62,000 nt of DNA. It comes from Cristatella mucedo (lineage: Eukaryota; Bryozoa; Phylactolaemata; Cristatellidae). Shown piece by piece: positions 19,215-34,200 of the stretch. The stretch is taken from assembly GCA_009760855.2 (NCBI GenBank), contig WPIO01000061.1:1-62000 (forward strand), written 5' to 3'. Within the stretch, counting starts at the first letter, position 1; the number at the start of each line of letters is the position of its first letter. Made by a program: the position numbers and the translations under genes. The notes beneath the pieces were generated by a model. The model had not been told where the DNA came from. It ran no database searches and saw only the letters and a list, made by a program, of their open reading frames with translations.

Positions 19215-22200
19215 GGGCGAGACGCCATTTCCAATGCAGCCAGTGCATCGGCATCGTTATGCGACAGCTAACAGTAGTCACTAAGTCACGTGGTCCTGAA
19301 AGTGGTCGTAGCACCGTACTCGGACCTGCGAACAGACAGGAGCTGGCAGGACGGACAAGAGGTCGCGAAGGCATGAGGCCCCCGAAAACGTTCGGGAGAG
19401 CCCGGCGATTGCTTGCTGGCCCGGTGCTAGCCGACTGAGCCTGATCGGTCTGCATGTCTTTGAATGGACAATGCTACAGCCGTGCCGACGTTTCGTCGTC
19501 ATCGCTGTACTTCGAGCCTACATCGTAATCGGAGTAATTAGCACCAGACTCGGAGTTATCATCCACCTCAGACCCGACGTCATCGTCACTGTCCGACTTG
19601 TCAATCGCCGCTCCACTGGGGACAATGCACCGATGGGCACGGCCAGTGGGCGGCGACAGGTCGCGTCTAAAAAAATGAAAGCCAGTCGTCGTCAGTGCGA
19701 CCTCCGAATCGCATCCGCCAACGGCAGCGACAGCAGCAGCAGCTGCTGAGCGGCTTGCTCTCAGATCGACTGAAGCTCGACACCTCGGTGCTGCGAACCT
19801 TGGAAGCTACGATATATGATTGTACGATCCTAGGGGATGACCTACAGCTACAATTGCAACCAGTGTTTTTTGGTGATTCCGAATTCCGTTTAGCGAAAAG
19901 GCACTGGAAAGCAGAAGCAGTAGCAAAGTAGAGTCGAAGAGAGCACACCACAGGCTCATCAGTCGTTGGTTAAATTATCGATACAAATACAGGCAGACGG
20001 TAAGTCGGCAGATCCAAAACGGGACAGCACACTTGAGAGCAACACAGTTACAGTCGATGCGATCCGTTGAGAGATAAGCATACTCGCCGGCCTCTTTCTG
20101 GACACTTTCGAAGTGTGGCAGAAGCAGCGTTCTACGTTGGCTACATGCCAAAGGCACACCGATTCAATATAGGTAGAAGCAAGGTAAGCGATTTTTTTTA
20201 ATTTGAACAACAATAATAATACTAGGTCGTCTGTATAGCACTCTAAAGAACGCAAGTCTCTACCCAAGCGCTTATAACGTATGCCGCGGGGCTCTAGCCG
20301 ACGACTTGGGCAGTTGAAGGTGAGCACCTGACCGTGAAATCGATTAGTAGCTTGCAAGGGAGCCAGCAAAGCTCAGATAGTGGTGGCGTGATGTGGCAGC
20401 GACACTAATGATGGTTTTTTAAATGACGGCAAAACGGTGCCAGGTTAACTTAAGAATAACCTAAGGCGAACTTTCATTTGCATTAATAGACGAGCAAAAT
20501 AAATCTACCATATAGGGCACCTCCGGTTCACTGCCCAAAAAGTGGGGCATGCTAACTTCATTTTTAAAATTAGGTCGTATTTACGGTGGCGAACCTTAGT
20601 TGCATAGCTTCAGGCTCTCACCAAATGGCCAGTAGAATATTTTTTATTCACCAGGGATGTAGAACTATTCTGACCAGCATATCTGGCATGCGCTTCGTGT
20701 CTTTCTCTGTGGCGGTGGCCGTTAATTTTGTCCGAGAGAAAAGCTATCGAAGGAACTCGGGGAGAATTAAAGAAGCTGAGAGGAGAGAGTGGCTCGGCAC
20801 CCGAACAGCATCCTGGCACGCACAGCAGCAGAATTGACATAAATGGTCGTCTGAGATTTAGTGACGAGATCGCTGCCATGCTCAGCACATCGCGATTGTG
20901 CTGGGAAATCGGCTCTAGTATGTACACGTTATCGTGAGGCTCTCGCTGACCCCGAGGTCACAGGCTCTGCCCCCTCACGAAGCTCCGTGACAGGTCGAGA
21001 AGATCGAGGAGCTTCGATGAATTACCAGCTTTGCTAAACTTGCTCACCACGTACCGAACTCTTGCACTCGGGCATCCGGCCTCAACTTGGCGGCCCAAAC
21101 AGGTGATGAAAGACAGCTTCCGACCCGAATTGGATGTCTGGACATTTGCCAGAGTGAAACCAGCCTGCATTCTACATCAACAGCAGGCTTTTCAAGCTAG
21201 GGGCAGGGTGAGGCAAAGCAAGTCAAGGGAGCAAGCAACATGCTCGCCGTGCAGGGCAACAAGAAGCACTGCGCCGCACCTGCACGCGCACTCGGGCGGT
21301 TCTTCCAGACCGGTGGCCGGGCGCCCTGTCATGTCGTAGGGAATGCCGTCCCTCATCGCAGCAGCAGCCGCGTATGGCGAGGCGGTAGAGGCAGGCTTGC
21401 TGACGAATCGACCCTTGATGCGCAGCAACGCCTCGGCAAAGCGCTGGCCCATCTCCTCCAGCTGCTTCGTGTTGATCTGCAGTCCCTGTTGATCGGCGCG
21501 AGCGCACAGCGCTAGGATGCACGAGGGCCCATTTCGACGCAGGTCGGTGACGCCAGACCCAAGCAAGCAAAGTACGATGCGGCCCGGATGCGACGACGAC
21601 GGGCAGGCGAGATGGCCACCGAGGCTGCTTTGCAGGCCGACGGTGCAGCGGCACAGCATGCATGTGCCGCACGACAGGATCGCCCATCCGACACGATCGC
21701 CCATCACGACACGATCGCCCATCACGACACGATCGCCCATCACGACACGATCGCTCATCTCGCACGACAGGATCGCCCATCCGAGCAGCGTCGCTGCTGA
21801 GGCACGGAGGCAGCAGCAAGCGATGTTGCGGCTCACGCTGTATGGTCCCTGGTCGCAGCCGCAGTATGTGCTCTCCATAGTGTAGCTGCGCACGACGCCC
21901 AGCTGTCGCCAGACGACGACGCGAGCAGTGCTCTCCTTGGTCTTCTCCACCGTGTAGCTGCAGTTGGAGAGCGAGAACGCTGGTGCGGACGAGGCCAGCA
22001 GCCGCGGCAGCGCCTGCAATGGATACGAGCAGACGGCCTGCTCATCAATCGTCTGGAAGAGGCTCGATGCGGGCTGCCGCCCGGCGCCGGGCGGCTTTTC
22101 TCTCCTTCTGCTTTCCTCTCCGGCTGCAAAGACAGCTACTACGGGAATGGCCAATCAATGCTCAGGCTCTTGCTGCTGCTGCTACGCCGCTGGCTGCACT

Positions 22201-25200
22201 GGAAATTAAGGCCCACTTAATTTCGTACTATTGTCAGCTTGCAGTCAGTCTTAAACACATTCATTTGAAGCCGGCTTTCAGCACGCGCTGACACCACCAC
22301 CAGCTCACCCTACTAGCATCCCGGACAGGACCAACCGATTCGCTACAGGTATACCTTCTAACTAGCGTTTCAGAAGATGCAATATGGCAATAATAACCGG
22401 AAGTCAGAGAAAAGAGATATGAGATATGACATGATATGATAGATTTGAGAAGAGATCCGCATCCTGACCCCGATCCCTGTATCCCCATCCCGAGAATTGC
22501 TTTATCCGATGACCACGAGCTCTCGCTGTAATTACGCTGACATTGCGACGACCCCGTGGCAGGCAGAAGCTAAGGTGCCGACCGTTCAACGGTAGATCTT
22601 GGTGTGCCCTGGGCTTGCTGTAGTAGCACTCCACATGATATTCATGAATCCAATCGTGGCCATTGATGCCGGAAGCATGGCCAACAATACGAGGCGACAA
22701 GCTGGGACCAAGAAACCCGGGTGCCTATTAAAAATCACGCCACCATAAATTCGTATACAGGACAGCAACTTTTGCAAAGGGCTACAGAGGGTCCATGCTG
22801 ACGATTGCACCAGATACATAGCAATCCACATCGTTGTATGCTGTCAATATTTGAGGCATTCTTTCTTTTTTGACAACCGCTAACTAAAAATCGCTACCCT
22901 GCAATGGTTCTAAATAATATTTCAAAGGAGACTCTCTACCTGCTGCCTGTAGATCGGAAGAATAATATAGACATGTCGTTTGTATAGCGCCCAAAGAGAA
23001 CTCACTCTCTGTCCGGGCACTATACAACTCGCTGCAAGATAATCAACAATCAAGTGTTCATGAAATGCATGGTATCATGCTTAGGCGAGCATGCACAGGC
23101 AAACAAGTATCATCCTTCTGCCAGCACGCTCAAGCAGCTCAGAAGACAGTCGGGGCCACACGTTTGTAGGACTCTGGCTGCTAACGTGCACTAAATCATG
23201 CACAGGTATGCATGCTCAGAGCACGGGAGGAATATGACATGTTCACTGGGCCAAAGGGAAAGCTGACCAGAATAGATGCATCTGCTGCAAGACAATGATG
23301 CAAGGTCATCGCATAGTGTTACAAACGGGTATAGCATCTTTTAAGTCCGGACAGACCTGGACTTCAAGCACAGCGCTCGTAATGAGCTACTTCCTGTTGA
23401 CACGTAACAAATACCGGCGCCGCTCTGAGCCTTGGAATCACAGCTAGCGATTCGCATGTACAGCAACAAGGCATACACAGGCACGAAGGAAGTAGGAAAG
23501 CAGGGCAGCAACGAAGATCATCCTTAATCATCAACCTTATCACCACCTTAAGATGGCACGTCCGTATTCATAATGTAGGGAGGTCTAATCGACAGCGACA
23601 AGAGTTACAGGCATCCAATATCAGCCATGGCGTACAACTTTCGCACGGCTCAAAACCAACGAGCACAACTCAGCTCATTGGCTAATGCAAAACTGACTGC
23701 CTATAACATGCTTCTTTGGCTTTCATGCTGGCTAACCACGAATTACAATGCATCCGGTTATGAACCGTTATACTTAATGAACCTCAAATAAAAAATATCT
23801 CGGCAGTCATAATGCAGCTGATAGAGCATGCCTGTGGTTCAATATGGTGATGGAAGCCGGAAGTGAGTTACAGATTTTCAGTGCACGTGAACTGCTGGCC
23901 TGATCACCAACAGGTTTCCATTTAGAGCAAGGGAAGGGAAGACGACCGATACGATTCTCTATGCAATTCATTGGGACGCTTTGGGCATGCTCCAAGACAG
24001 TCGCTCTATTTTAAGGGGTGCCCTCCAATGCATCGGTGAGTGAGGCCGAATGCTGCTATTATTTCCGACTGGCATCTGGCAGTGCCACCGAGATCAGCTC
24101 AGTCATTGAGCGAGATGCCATCGGCATTGAGCGAGATGCCATCGGCATCGGCCGAAAGCTTTTTGCACCTCAGACAGAACTGCAATGCTCGTGCACGCAG
24201 AGCTTACCCCACGTCACAGCCGGTGCGCAGTTGAAGAAACTGCCTTCTGACAGCACGCTCAGGGCGTAACTCAGCAGCGTGGCAGCTACATGCCATTTGC
24301 TGGCATGAGCTATCAGCTATAGCTATGCAGGCAGCTAGAGCCAATCGGCTCCAGCCAGACATGTCAATAACGGCGATTAAGGAGCAACAGACAGATTTTT
24401 GACAACGACCAAGCCAGCCACGGGTCACCACCAGTCACGTCGCATGTTGGCCTTGTGCTAAGCGATCGGCAGGTCGCCGGGCAATGGCAGCATCTAACGG
24501 AGCTAGCAAGCGTGCACTGTCACCGGCCGGCCGATCGCAGCCAGCCGATCTCGTCAACAGCGTCCAGCCGCCAGCCGGTCTTCGAAATGTGGCCGCGTGC
24601 TCCCCCTCCCGTCTTTTTAGTGGGCAGGCATCAAGCGACGAGTGTCATCGAACTTGCTCGAGCTGCATAGCGATTTGCCGAGCGAGCAAACGTCACGTGG
24701 CGACCGTCCACCTACCTTGTAGCTGGCGTCCTCGAACCGCTGCGATCCCGAGACGACGACGGTCGGATTGTTGCTGTCCTCGCTGATCCACGATAGGCTG
24801 GGACTGCAGCCGTACAGAAAAACGTTCTTTCGACGCGAGTGCCCGTGCAGGTCGCAGAAGACGTGCAGCGGTAGGCCGAGGTTAAGCCTCAGATGCTGCA
24901 GCAGGCCCTTGGTGTGGTACACGGTCGGATGCAAGTCCGGGCACGTGACGAGCCAGCGTCGGTTGAGATCCTCGCCCGTGAGGGAAGACCTGTGACTGAA
25001 CAGACAAGCGCCGCCGCACAAGCTGACAGCCGGCTCAGATTGAGCAGCATTCGTGGCTCGTCTGCCGCGACCACGTGATCCGAGGCAAGAGAACAGAGCA
25101 GCAGCGGCGGCTGACGATGCTGTCGAGCAATGCAGCTGCTGCTAAATGGAGGGCTCGCGTGAGCGCGTTTCGCTGAACGATCTCGGAGCCAAGCAAAGAA

Positions 25201-28200
25201 ATGAGCACGAGCGCTGCAGCTGCAATCAGCACTGACTGCGCACACGCCCCTCGCTCCGGCATCACGAACCCCTCCCTCCCTCCCCCACCCCGTCGGTCTT
25301 GGGGTGCACGCTACTAGCAGCCGGCCAGCCGGCCAGCCAGCCAGCCGAGATCGAGACACGCACTTGCCGCAGATGACGCCGTCAGGGTTAAGCATGGGCA
25401 CGACTTTGAAGACGTAGGCTTCGCGCAACGCTCTGGCTGAGGCGACGTCGCTCAGCAGATAGTCGACGATGCCTGAAACGATGCGCAGCACCGACGGCGG
25501 CTAGTGCTCCTGCAGTCCGAGAGGAGGGTAAATTGGCTGCATTGCCCTCCGCAGCAAGCGGTTCGGAGCACGCGGCGGCGCCGGACCTCGCTCGGGACTC
25601 GCTCGCTGCAGCACTGCAGCAAAACCGCTTCCACTGCCCAGGCTAGACGTGTCGTACAGCGTCGACAGCTTGGAAGCCAGCTGAGCCTGCTGCCAGTGGC
25701 GCACCTTTCATAATCCAGCTGGCGTTCGACTCGCCTGGATGAACCCTCGCCGACAGAAATACGTACGGTCGGCTGCCTGCAGAAACGGAAACGAAATTCA
25801 ACTATACTCTCGCCACCCAGAAGAAGAGACTGACTTCCGTTTCGCTGGTGGCAATATGCAGCAAGAGTGCACGCAGGTCAGGACGCGGGCGGAAGTACAA
25901 GAGGACGGGCATGCAGCGTCTACCCGTCGCGAGGTCCTGCGCCGCCGTCGCTGCACCGTTGCGCGAGTCCGGGGATGCAGCTTGACCTGCGGCCGTCTGC
26001 TGCCGTGCAGTCAGCGTGAGCAAAGGAACTGGATTGCCTCGAAGCGTGCGGCAGAGCTCTTGGCAACGGAAGAAGGTTGACGAACTGTCGTGCAGCCGCT
26101 CCCACGTGGCGATGTGGCTCTGCAATAGTAACTCGTCGAGCAACCAGCGGCAACGGCAAAATGCAGAATGAACATAGATAGAAGCGCAGCAAATTGAAAT
26201 GCCGCAGCACCCTAAGCTAGATCTACCCGTGCCACACGTCCAATAGACTAACAGTGCTAGAGATTCCTTAGTCCGAGGGAGGCTTTTTTTTATAGTGCAC
26301 TTGTCAATAGCCAACTGGGCTTGAAAAGTTGAAGGTAGCCTTAGCGTCTGTTTGAGGCAACCTTTTTACAATTCGCCAAGCACAATCTAGGCTTTCAATG
26401 TTTATGCAGTGGACACACAGCTGCAGATATGCTTCGTTCCCTCTGTCCTCCACGGACGTCAAACTCCCTCAACTCTCATGCAACCTATATTGCTAAGATT
26501 CGCAAGTGGATGGCAGTAACCTCATGATATTGAATGTTAATACATCCAACTTAATAGTGATGAGCAAATCTAGGCCGTACAGCAATTTTAAAACCTATCC
26601 CTCGAAATGAGCTCCCCCAGCATATCTCCTGTAGCTTTTGCACACAATCTGGGCACACTGTTCCAAAATGAACATTCACTAGTGCCTACTTTAGCTCCTG
26701 TCAAGTCTCACTACTAACAGCTACGTACATTGCAAACACTCGGTCTTACTTAGATAATGACACCACGCCAAAGATGGTCTACGCACCTGTAACACCTACC
26801 GGGACTTATGTAACTCGCTACTGGCAGGTCGGCCTACCTGTGCAAAAAGACACTTAAAAGTTGGCACACAACTCGGCAGTTACGCTTCTCCATCTTGGAT
26901 CTTGCAGCTGCCACAATCCACCACTTCTCACTGACCTTCACTGGCTGCCCATTAAGCATCAGCACATCGTTGTTCAAAATTCCGTCACGTACTTTTATGT
27001 TCCTTCATTTTCTTGCTCTCGCTTATCTATTGCAAATACTTTCTAACTAAGTTTAGCATCGTACCACTCACTCTTTCGACTCAAGTTATCTAGCTGTGCC
27101 TCAAACTAAACTCAGATCCTTTTAAGACCCCGCCTTCAGCTCTCACAATCCTAATGCTGGGTCTTACTACATGCAGACGTCCTGACACCTTCTAACTCAA
27201 CTTGATATTTAAAAAGCTGCCAGAAACCTGCTTGCTCCACAGAGCAATTGCTCTGCTACACGAATTGTATTATGCATGCAGAAACCATGCAGGTCATTAC
27301 TAACAAATAGACGTTTCTCCTTTCCATCATAAGTGGTACAGTGCTTCGAAAGAGATTTAGTTTTGCTACGACATTTTACTGATATTTCCTTACCATTGGT
27401 ATTGCCGTGATGGCACACTAGGTAAGGCGGTTGCATTCATGACCTCGGTCCCGAGGTCGTGGGTTCGATTCCTGCGGTGGGCGATCCTTTATCACCACTG
27501 CAAGCGGTGGTGATAGCCGTAAAGGCTCTTCTGTCGCTATACAAAACGAGGCTGTTTAATCAGCTAGGATTTATTTATTTATTGCTAATACTAACCCGCA
27601 CTCATCGCCCACCAAGATTGAGCTGGTGGCATCGAGTTTAGGTTAGTTTAGCCCTGAAATTAAAGCGGTTCGGCAATTCCCCTTAACAAAATCCTGCTTC
27701 CTGCCTCCTCCATTCAAAGGAGGCCAGGCAAGTAGCTGGATTGAAGACAGCAGACGAGACAGAATGGCTGAGCTGCTTTCACGGCACTTGACCCCGGATT
27801 AGGCCCGACGAGTACACACCTCAAACGCGATGTGGACGGTGGCAGGAAGGAAAGGCGAGCTACACGTATGCCTGCAGCAAGCCAGCGAGGAGCAATGACG
27901 GTGGCAGCTGCAACTGCTGCAGCCACCGGCAGCCACTGGTGCAGCCTGAGTGCCTGGCTGCTGCAGCGGCGGCCACTCACAAACCTGAAGCGTGCTGTAC
28001 GTGTAGGGATAGTGGTAGGCCAGGTAACAGACGTCGTAGCTGTGCGGGAAGTGCACCGTGAACGTGGTCGTGTAGTACAGCTTGCCCCGAACGCCGCCCG
28101 TCACGCGTGCACTTCGAGCGAAGTGGTTCTTGTAGTAGCACACGTCGCTGCCGGTTCGCAGCCAGTACGGCCGGCCCTCGGACGCCTCGCACACCGAGAA

Positions 28201-31200
28201 CATAACCGGCTGCATGCCTGCAACGTACAACAATTGCACGGCTAGCTGTGCGGCCAAGCGGTGACAATGGTCCAAGGCGGCACACTTAAGGAGATGCAAC
28301 GTCATTTTTGCATACAAATCAAAGCTTGCTGAAAGACCACTCAATCTAAGCGTTGACTTGGCTAATTCATCATGGATCATGCTTTAAGACTGTCTATACA
28401 AGAGACCCAAGGCTGTCAGTATGGCACGACATTCATGCACTCATTAGGAGAGGCAAGCTGACCAGCTCGACGAGGACACTGACGTTGGGTGGAGCAAGCT
28501 CAGCTTCGCAATCACTGGCCGCAATGACAAAACAATGGAAGGCCACGAGATGCAATCAAGTAGACAATCGACCTGCCTGCATGAATTCGATTAGAGGCCG
28601 GGAGCATCCTCATGGTATTGATGAAGACGATGGCAGTGCCATGTCAAGACAATGGCAAGCTATGAGATGTAATCAAGAGGTCAATCGACTAGACTCGGCA
28701 GTCGGTGACAGTCGTGCAGTCGGTGACAAGCGCTGAGGTTCCTAACGATCTATATGAGGCGATGGTAGCAGAGAGAATCGAGGACACGGCCTAACCCCCA
28801 TGCACTGGAGAAGGACAGCATCAGATAAAAGTAATTGTAATCTACTACAGCGTAATCTATTAGCTAAGCTACGTAATCTATTAGCTAAGCATATGCTAAA
28901 CAGCTGTAAAACCAATGCAATGCACAGGGATCTATAACGCACAGCTCACTGATCAGTGTACTGTGCTGAATGACCGAATACCATCCATCACGCATCGCTT
29001 ACTGTGTAATTTTAATACTAAGGGGAGTACAGTATTGTAAGCATACAAATTCGTACCCGTCCAATCAAATACGCCCATCTGTTCATGATACTCTGCTTAT
29101 AATCTCTGGGTGTAACAACACGAGGCAATACGAGTGCAATGCCAAGTGCAGCCTTGCTTAGAAGCAACTTGCCGTAAGTCACAACACACTCGTTTTTACA
29201 CGATTCATACAGGATCCATGCTCAACATGATAGCCATGGTCTTGCTACAGAAATCCTACCTAAATTAACCACTTTTGCATTCATATCGGTAATATGCAAC
29301 AAATGGAAGTGGAAGCCTGCTGTCATTCCACCGAGATCAAGGCATATACTACTAATAATAATAATAGTCAAACTTTTTCTAGGAGCTTTACATTTGCTGC
29401 AAAGGAAGCACGATCGAATACACGGTATCTACAACCAGAGAGAGTAATCTTCCATTGCAAGGCCAACTGCAAGGTCACAGAATGCTAGCGCACAAAACAG
29501 CCAGACCTCGTGAGCGAGCTCACGAGCAAACAAGGCCTCTAGGATAAAAAAATTAGAGGATCTCTATAGCTTTTGTGCAAATAATGCTGGATCCAGCCAA
29601 TCAGTAAAAAGCAGAGATAAATATGGAAACACCCGAGCGTATAAAAAGTGCAAGAGCAGAATTAGTTTTAAAGTCCTGTCGAATCAGCTCGGAATCTAGG
29701 TGTCATATTCCAAATCGACCTCTCGTTAGACGACCATATCAGCTCCACAGTCAAATCTGCCTATTTTCAGCTTCATAACATTGCTCAAATTCGGGCTTGT
29801 TTAGATAAAGATACCACGTCCAAGTTAGTTCATGCATTCGTGACATCCCGTCTCGACTTCTGCAACTCACTGCTTACTGGCCTACCAGCATGTGCGATCA
29901 GGCGATTGCAGCTTGTGCAAAACTCTGCAGCTAGGCTTGTCTGTCGTGAGAGTCGCAGTTGCCACATTACTCCACTTCTCGCCGACCTGCACTGGCTACC
30001 AGTCAAGCAACGGATTGACTTCAAGGTTTTGTCGCTCACTTTTAGGTCCCTTCATTCTATGGCTCCAGCCTATCTCTCAGATATACTCCCCCATCGGGCC
30101 AAGCATCATACCACCAGCTTTTTGGAATCCAACAGTCTACAAATACCCCGTACAAACCTTAGATCCTTTGGAGACCGTGCATTTAGTTCGTATGCTCCCA
30201 AAGCCTGGAACTTTCTCCCGACCTGCGTCAGAACATCCCCTGGCCTGACCACATTTAAAAAGAATTTAAAAACCTATTTAGGACAGCATTTAGAGGGTCC
30301 CTGTGATTCGTCCTTCATGTGCTTATGCGTGCTGACACTGTGCATGCTGCCACTAACCACATTTGCATGCTGACCCTGTGCATGTCACCCCTAACCATAT
30401 TATTCATCTCGTTTGTTTTTCAAGCATGATTTTACTTACCATTCAATTGCATTTCACTTTACTGCAAATGTAAAGCGCCTAGAGAGAGATTGAGTTATCT
30501 GAGGGCACTTTATCAAGTGAATTATTATTATTATTATTATTAAAGTGAGGGAGAGAGACAGGTGAGAGAGAGAGAGAGAAAACCACAAGGACCACCATTG
30601 ACAAAGTATTAATAGAAATCTGCTGTGCATTCTCCTCTAACTTGCACGATCGTAAGATGCGACTACATCCCACTCTCAAGTAGCCTACAGGTAACATGTG
30701 AATTAATGCATGACTGTATCTGCTAATTTTTCTGAGGCTTCAAGTTATTGCTATTTTGGCTGTGGTCGGAGCTGTTTGCAATCTATTTACTAGGCTTTGG
30801 AATCAGCATAAGATCTTATGCGAGAGCACAATCTGTAGGAAGGAACAGGCTTGCAAGTGTAAGTATAATTATACAGGCATTCAAATCATGAACAGTAAAA
30901 AGTCGAAAAGAGGCATGGCTTCAGCATCAATCATACCGAAGTTAAACTGACTGTTGGGTTTCTCATTATTTATAATGTTGAACCGGTAGGGCACACTACC
31001 CTTCATGTTGCCAACTTCAAAGTAGAACCACTGATGATGGTGGTTCGTGTTCACATCGGGACACAAGATGAGATCATACTCGTGATCACGCACCTACAGC
31101 CGTCAGACAACAGCAGTGAGCTTCCGGGTAGGCAGAGGAGCAGTGATGCACACATAAACAAGTGGAAATCAAAGGCCTTCTATCAGAACGGAGTCTTTCG

Positions 31201-34200
31201 ATTGCCGACTGCTTATCATTGCCAGCCGGTAGTAACAGCGAGGGAGGGCATGCAACCAAGCAGCTTTGAACAAGCAAGCAGATTTAACATTGTCTTTGCT
31301 CTTGAGTAACAGTCACTTTTTTAAATTGCCCATGTCTGAAAAGTATAAAAATGGCCATTTTTACCCATAGATTTAACTTTTGTGATCAGGACTGATACAA
31401 TTAAAATTATATTTTTCTGAACATTTCAAAAGCATGGCCAAAAGTCGTGATTAAGAGTAAATAATCCATATTTTGGCATAAAATGTATTTTGCAAGCAAT
31501 AATTCTTGTAAATCAATATGTAATCTGAATTAAATTGTCATACAAGAATACAGGGGTCCAGTATTTGATGTCCCTACCTTTACTGTTAATCAGTGGACGA
31601 ATGCATTGAGGCATGGTATTATTCAGTTGCTCCATGCATTTAAAAATCATAAATACTAATTAAATGTCTTTCCCATTATTAGTATACACTAATATAAATG
31701 ATATTATGAATACAGAAACCTAAAGCCCATCGTTTCAGTTTAATTTAAGCTGCCTATGGAAACACGTAGCTGCATTAGCATGAAATTAATAAATAAAATC
31801 AATATAGTTGTAAGAATCCGGTATACACATTTCCCAACATCTACGCCCGGTCATAAAAATGACAAAATGAGAACGTGAACTGAACCTAGAGACTCGTTGT
31901 TTACTACACCATAGTAGAAACATAGCTATTTAATAGAGAATAAGAGGAAGGCTCCCTGAAAAAGGCCCTACACCTGACAACTTTAGCCACACCGCGTTTA
32001 AGCATGCAGCAATGATTTCCGAATTTGAGGCATAGGTGAAACAGTAAACAGACATAAAGCAAGCTTGCCTAGTTAGCATCAATCATCTCGTTTGTTGGTG
32101 ACTCCACTACGAGGTGGCAGCAATTACCGTTTTAGAGTGGAGTACATCGCCACGGCACTTGCGATTGGTTGTACGAATCCATAAAGTAGAAGCTCGATAT
32201 TATTTTGAAGTCATCCCCGGGGATTCATACCGAACGATCCAAGCAAAAGCCTGGCCAAGCATCGATACAATTTTTGTTGAAAATCACAGATGCACGATCC
32301 AAAAATGGTGATGTCTACGATCAGCCATCTTCCTAACTGCTCCCAGGTTAGCTCCTTACCTAGCGACCATATCCTTGTGGTGATCTTGCCGATCGCTTCT
32401 CTAGCTTCTTCGTCAACAAGATACACAAGATCAGAGAGTACATCCTTAGGGTGGCAGCATCCCCTCTGGAATCCTGCCCCCCCCAATAACACCATGCAAT
32501 TACACGTGCAGCATCTCAAAGTCTACATTCAAGGAGGCCACTAGTGACATCATCCTTAAGCTCCAAATCAAAGAAGACAACTAGTCCTCTAGCACCAATT
32601 CCCACTGTCCTGCTTCTATGATGCCTAGATCTGCAGCCATCCATAAATAACATTATAAATGTCATTTGCCTCATTTCATGTCCCAGCATGTTCTAAAGTG
32701 GCTGTAGTCAGGCCACGGCTCAAGAAAGCAACACCAGACCAACAGAGCCTAAGCAAATTCTACCAACTTCTGCCCTGCCGTTCCTACAAAAAATACTGGA
32801 ACGATTTGTGGCAGACCAGCTGAACTTGTACATTGAAACTTCAAACCAGGTTAATAAGTTCCACTCTGGTTTTGGAGCAAAGCATTATGCCAAGTCGGCA
32901 TTGCTTCAGGTATATAGGAACCGTCTCCGGAATGCAGACTTACAGTATCTCTGCTTGTTTTGTTGGACCTTTCAGCAGCTTTTGATACTGCTATTGATCA
33001 CCAAGATCATCCTCAAGCACCTCTCACCTCGCCTGGGCATCACTGGCACAGCACTACGATGGCTCAAGTCCTATCCAAGTGGGAGACTCCAGAGTATTGA
33101 CGTGAATGGACAAAGATCGGAGGAACCTCTGAAGTACGGTGTACCTCAGGGCTCTGTGCTTGGTCTGGTTCTTTTCACGGTTCAAACTCTCCTTCTTTCT
33201 GATGTGATTTCCAGGCGCAATCTAGGCTTTCACTTCTGCACATGACAGTCAGTTGTACTTTTGCTTTGATCCCTCCCAGCCCACCAGCAGGTCGAATTCT
33301 AAAAATTCCATAGCTTGATGCATGAAAGGCATCCGAACATGGATGGCAGCAAACTTTCTTAAACGAAATGAAGATGAAACCAACTAACCAGTTATGGGCA
33401 AACCAAGTGAGCTCCAGAAATTGGAAAATGTATCTCTCAAACTCAGTTCTGCTAGCATATCTACATTTGCAACTGCTAAGACCTGTTTAAAGTTATTCTG
33501 ATTGTTTTTTGACCGTAGCGCGTAAGAAATTACGTGCCTATGGACATCTAAACGCTTTTCGCTTCGGGCTGCTGGGTCTCCCACGCCGGCGGCTGCATTA
33601 GCTACGCCGGCGGCTAGTAACCTACTTGTTAGTTATGGTCGTCAGCAGCTGCTATCGCTTCGTCATCGTATATCAAATGCATTCCTAGATATTAATGTTG
33701 TTGCTAAGATTCATGAACTATGCATCAACAAAAGGAAAGCACCCCGTAGCCGCCGCAGTGGCCGGAACCGCCATCTTAGACACTGCTCGTTTGGTATTCC
33801 TAGCATTGTCTCGAACCGCTTAGCACGCTCCCCCACATGCGTCACTGTAAATCTCTCAAACTTAGTGGTCATCAGGCCTGTTGTAACCCAATCGGCCAGA
33901 CTTAACGCTTGCCTTTGGAATCCTCGCTCAATGTGCAATAAACCTCTAGTAATAAACGACCTTATTTCTGAAAATGGTATCGACCTGCTCGCCCTAACTG
34001 AAACTTGGCTGAAATCGATAAACTGCCCGACAATTAAAGACGCTACTCCATCTGGTTTCACGTTCTTTCACACCCCTAGATCAATCAAAACTGGAGGTGG
34101 AGTTGCTATGATCGTGCGCTCGAAATTCAACTTCAAGCCATTTGCGGTACCCTCGAAGCAGTCTTTTGAATCAATTGTCCTGGTCTCACCCGAAAACAAG

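Noticed and set aside
21662-21785. CRISPR-like array
   Set aside because: Direct 18-base tandem repeats with no unique spacers, inside an animal intron.
21192-22154. Single 320-codon minus-strand gene
   Set aside because: It is two AGTPBP1 exons plus a stop-free intron plus read-through past the 21280 donor. Conserved sequence resumes exactly at splice sites.
27408-27583. tRNA gene
   Set aside because: Box A and B are present but the cloverleaf is not. The same unit recurs several times with a SINE body and (ATTT)n end.
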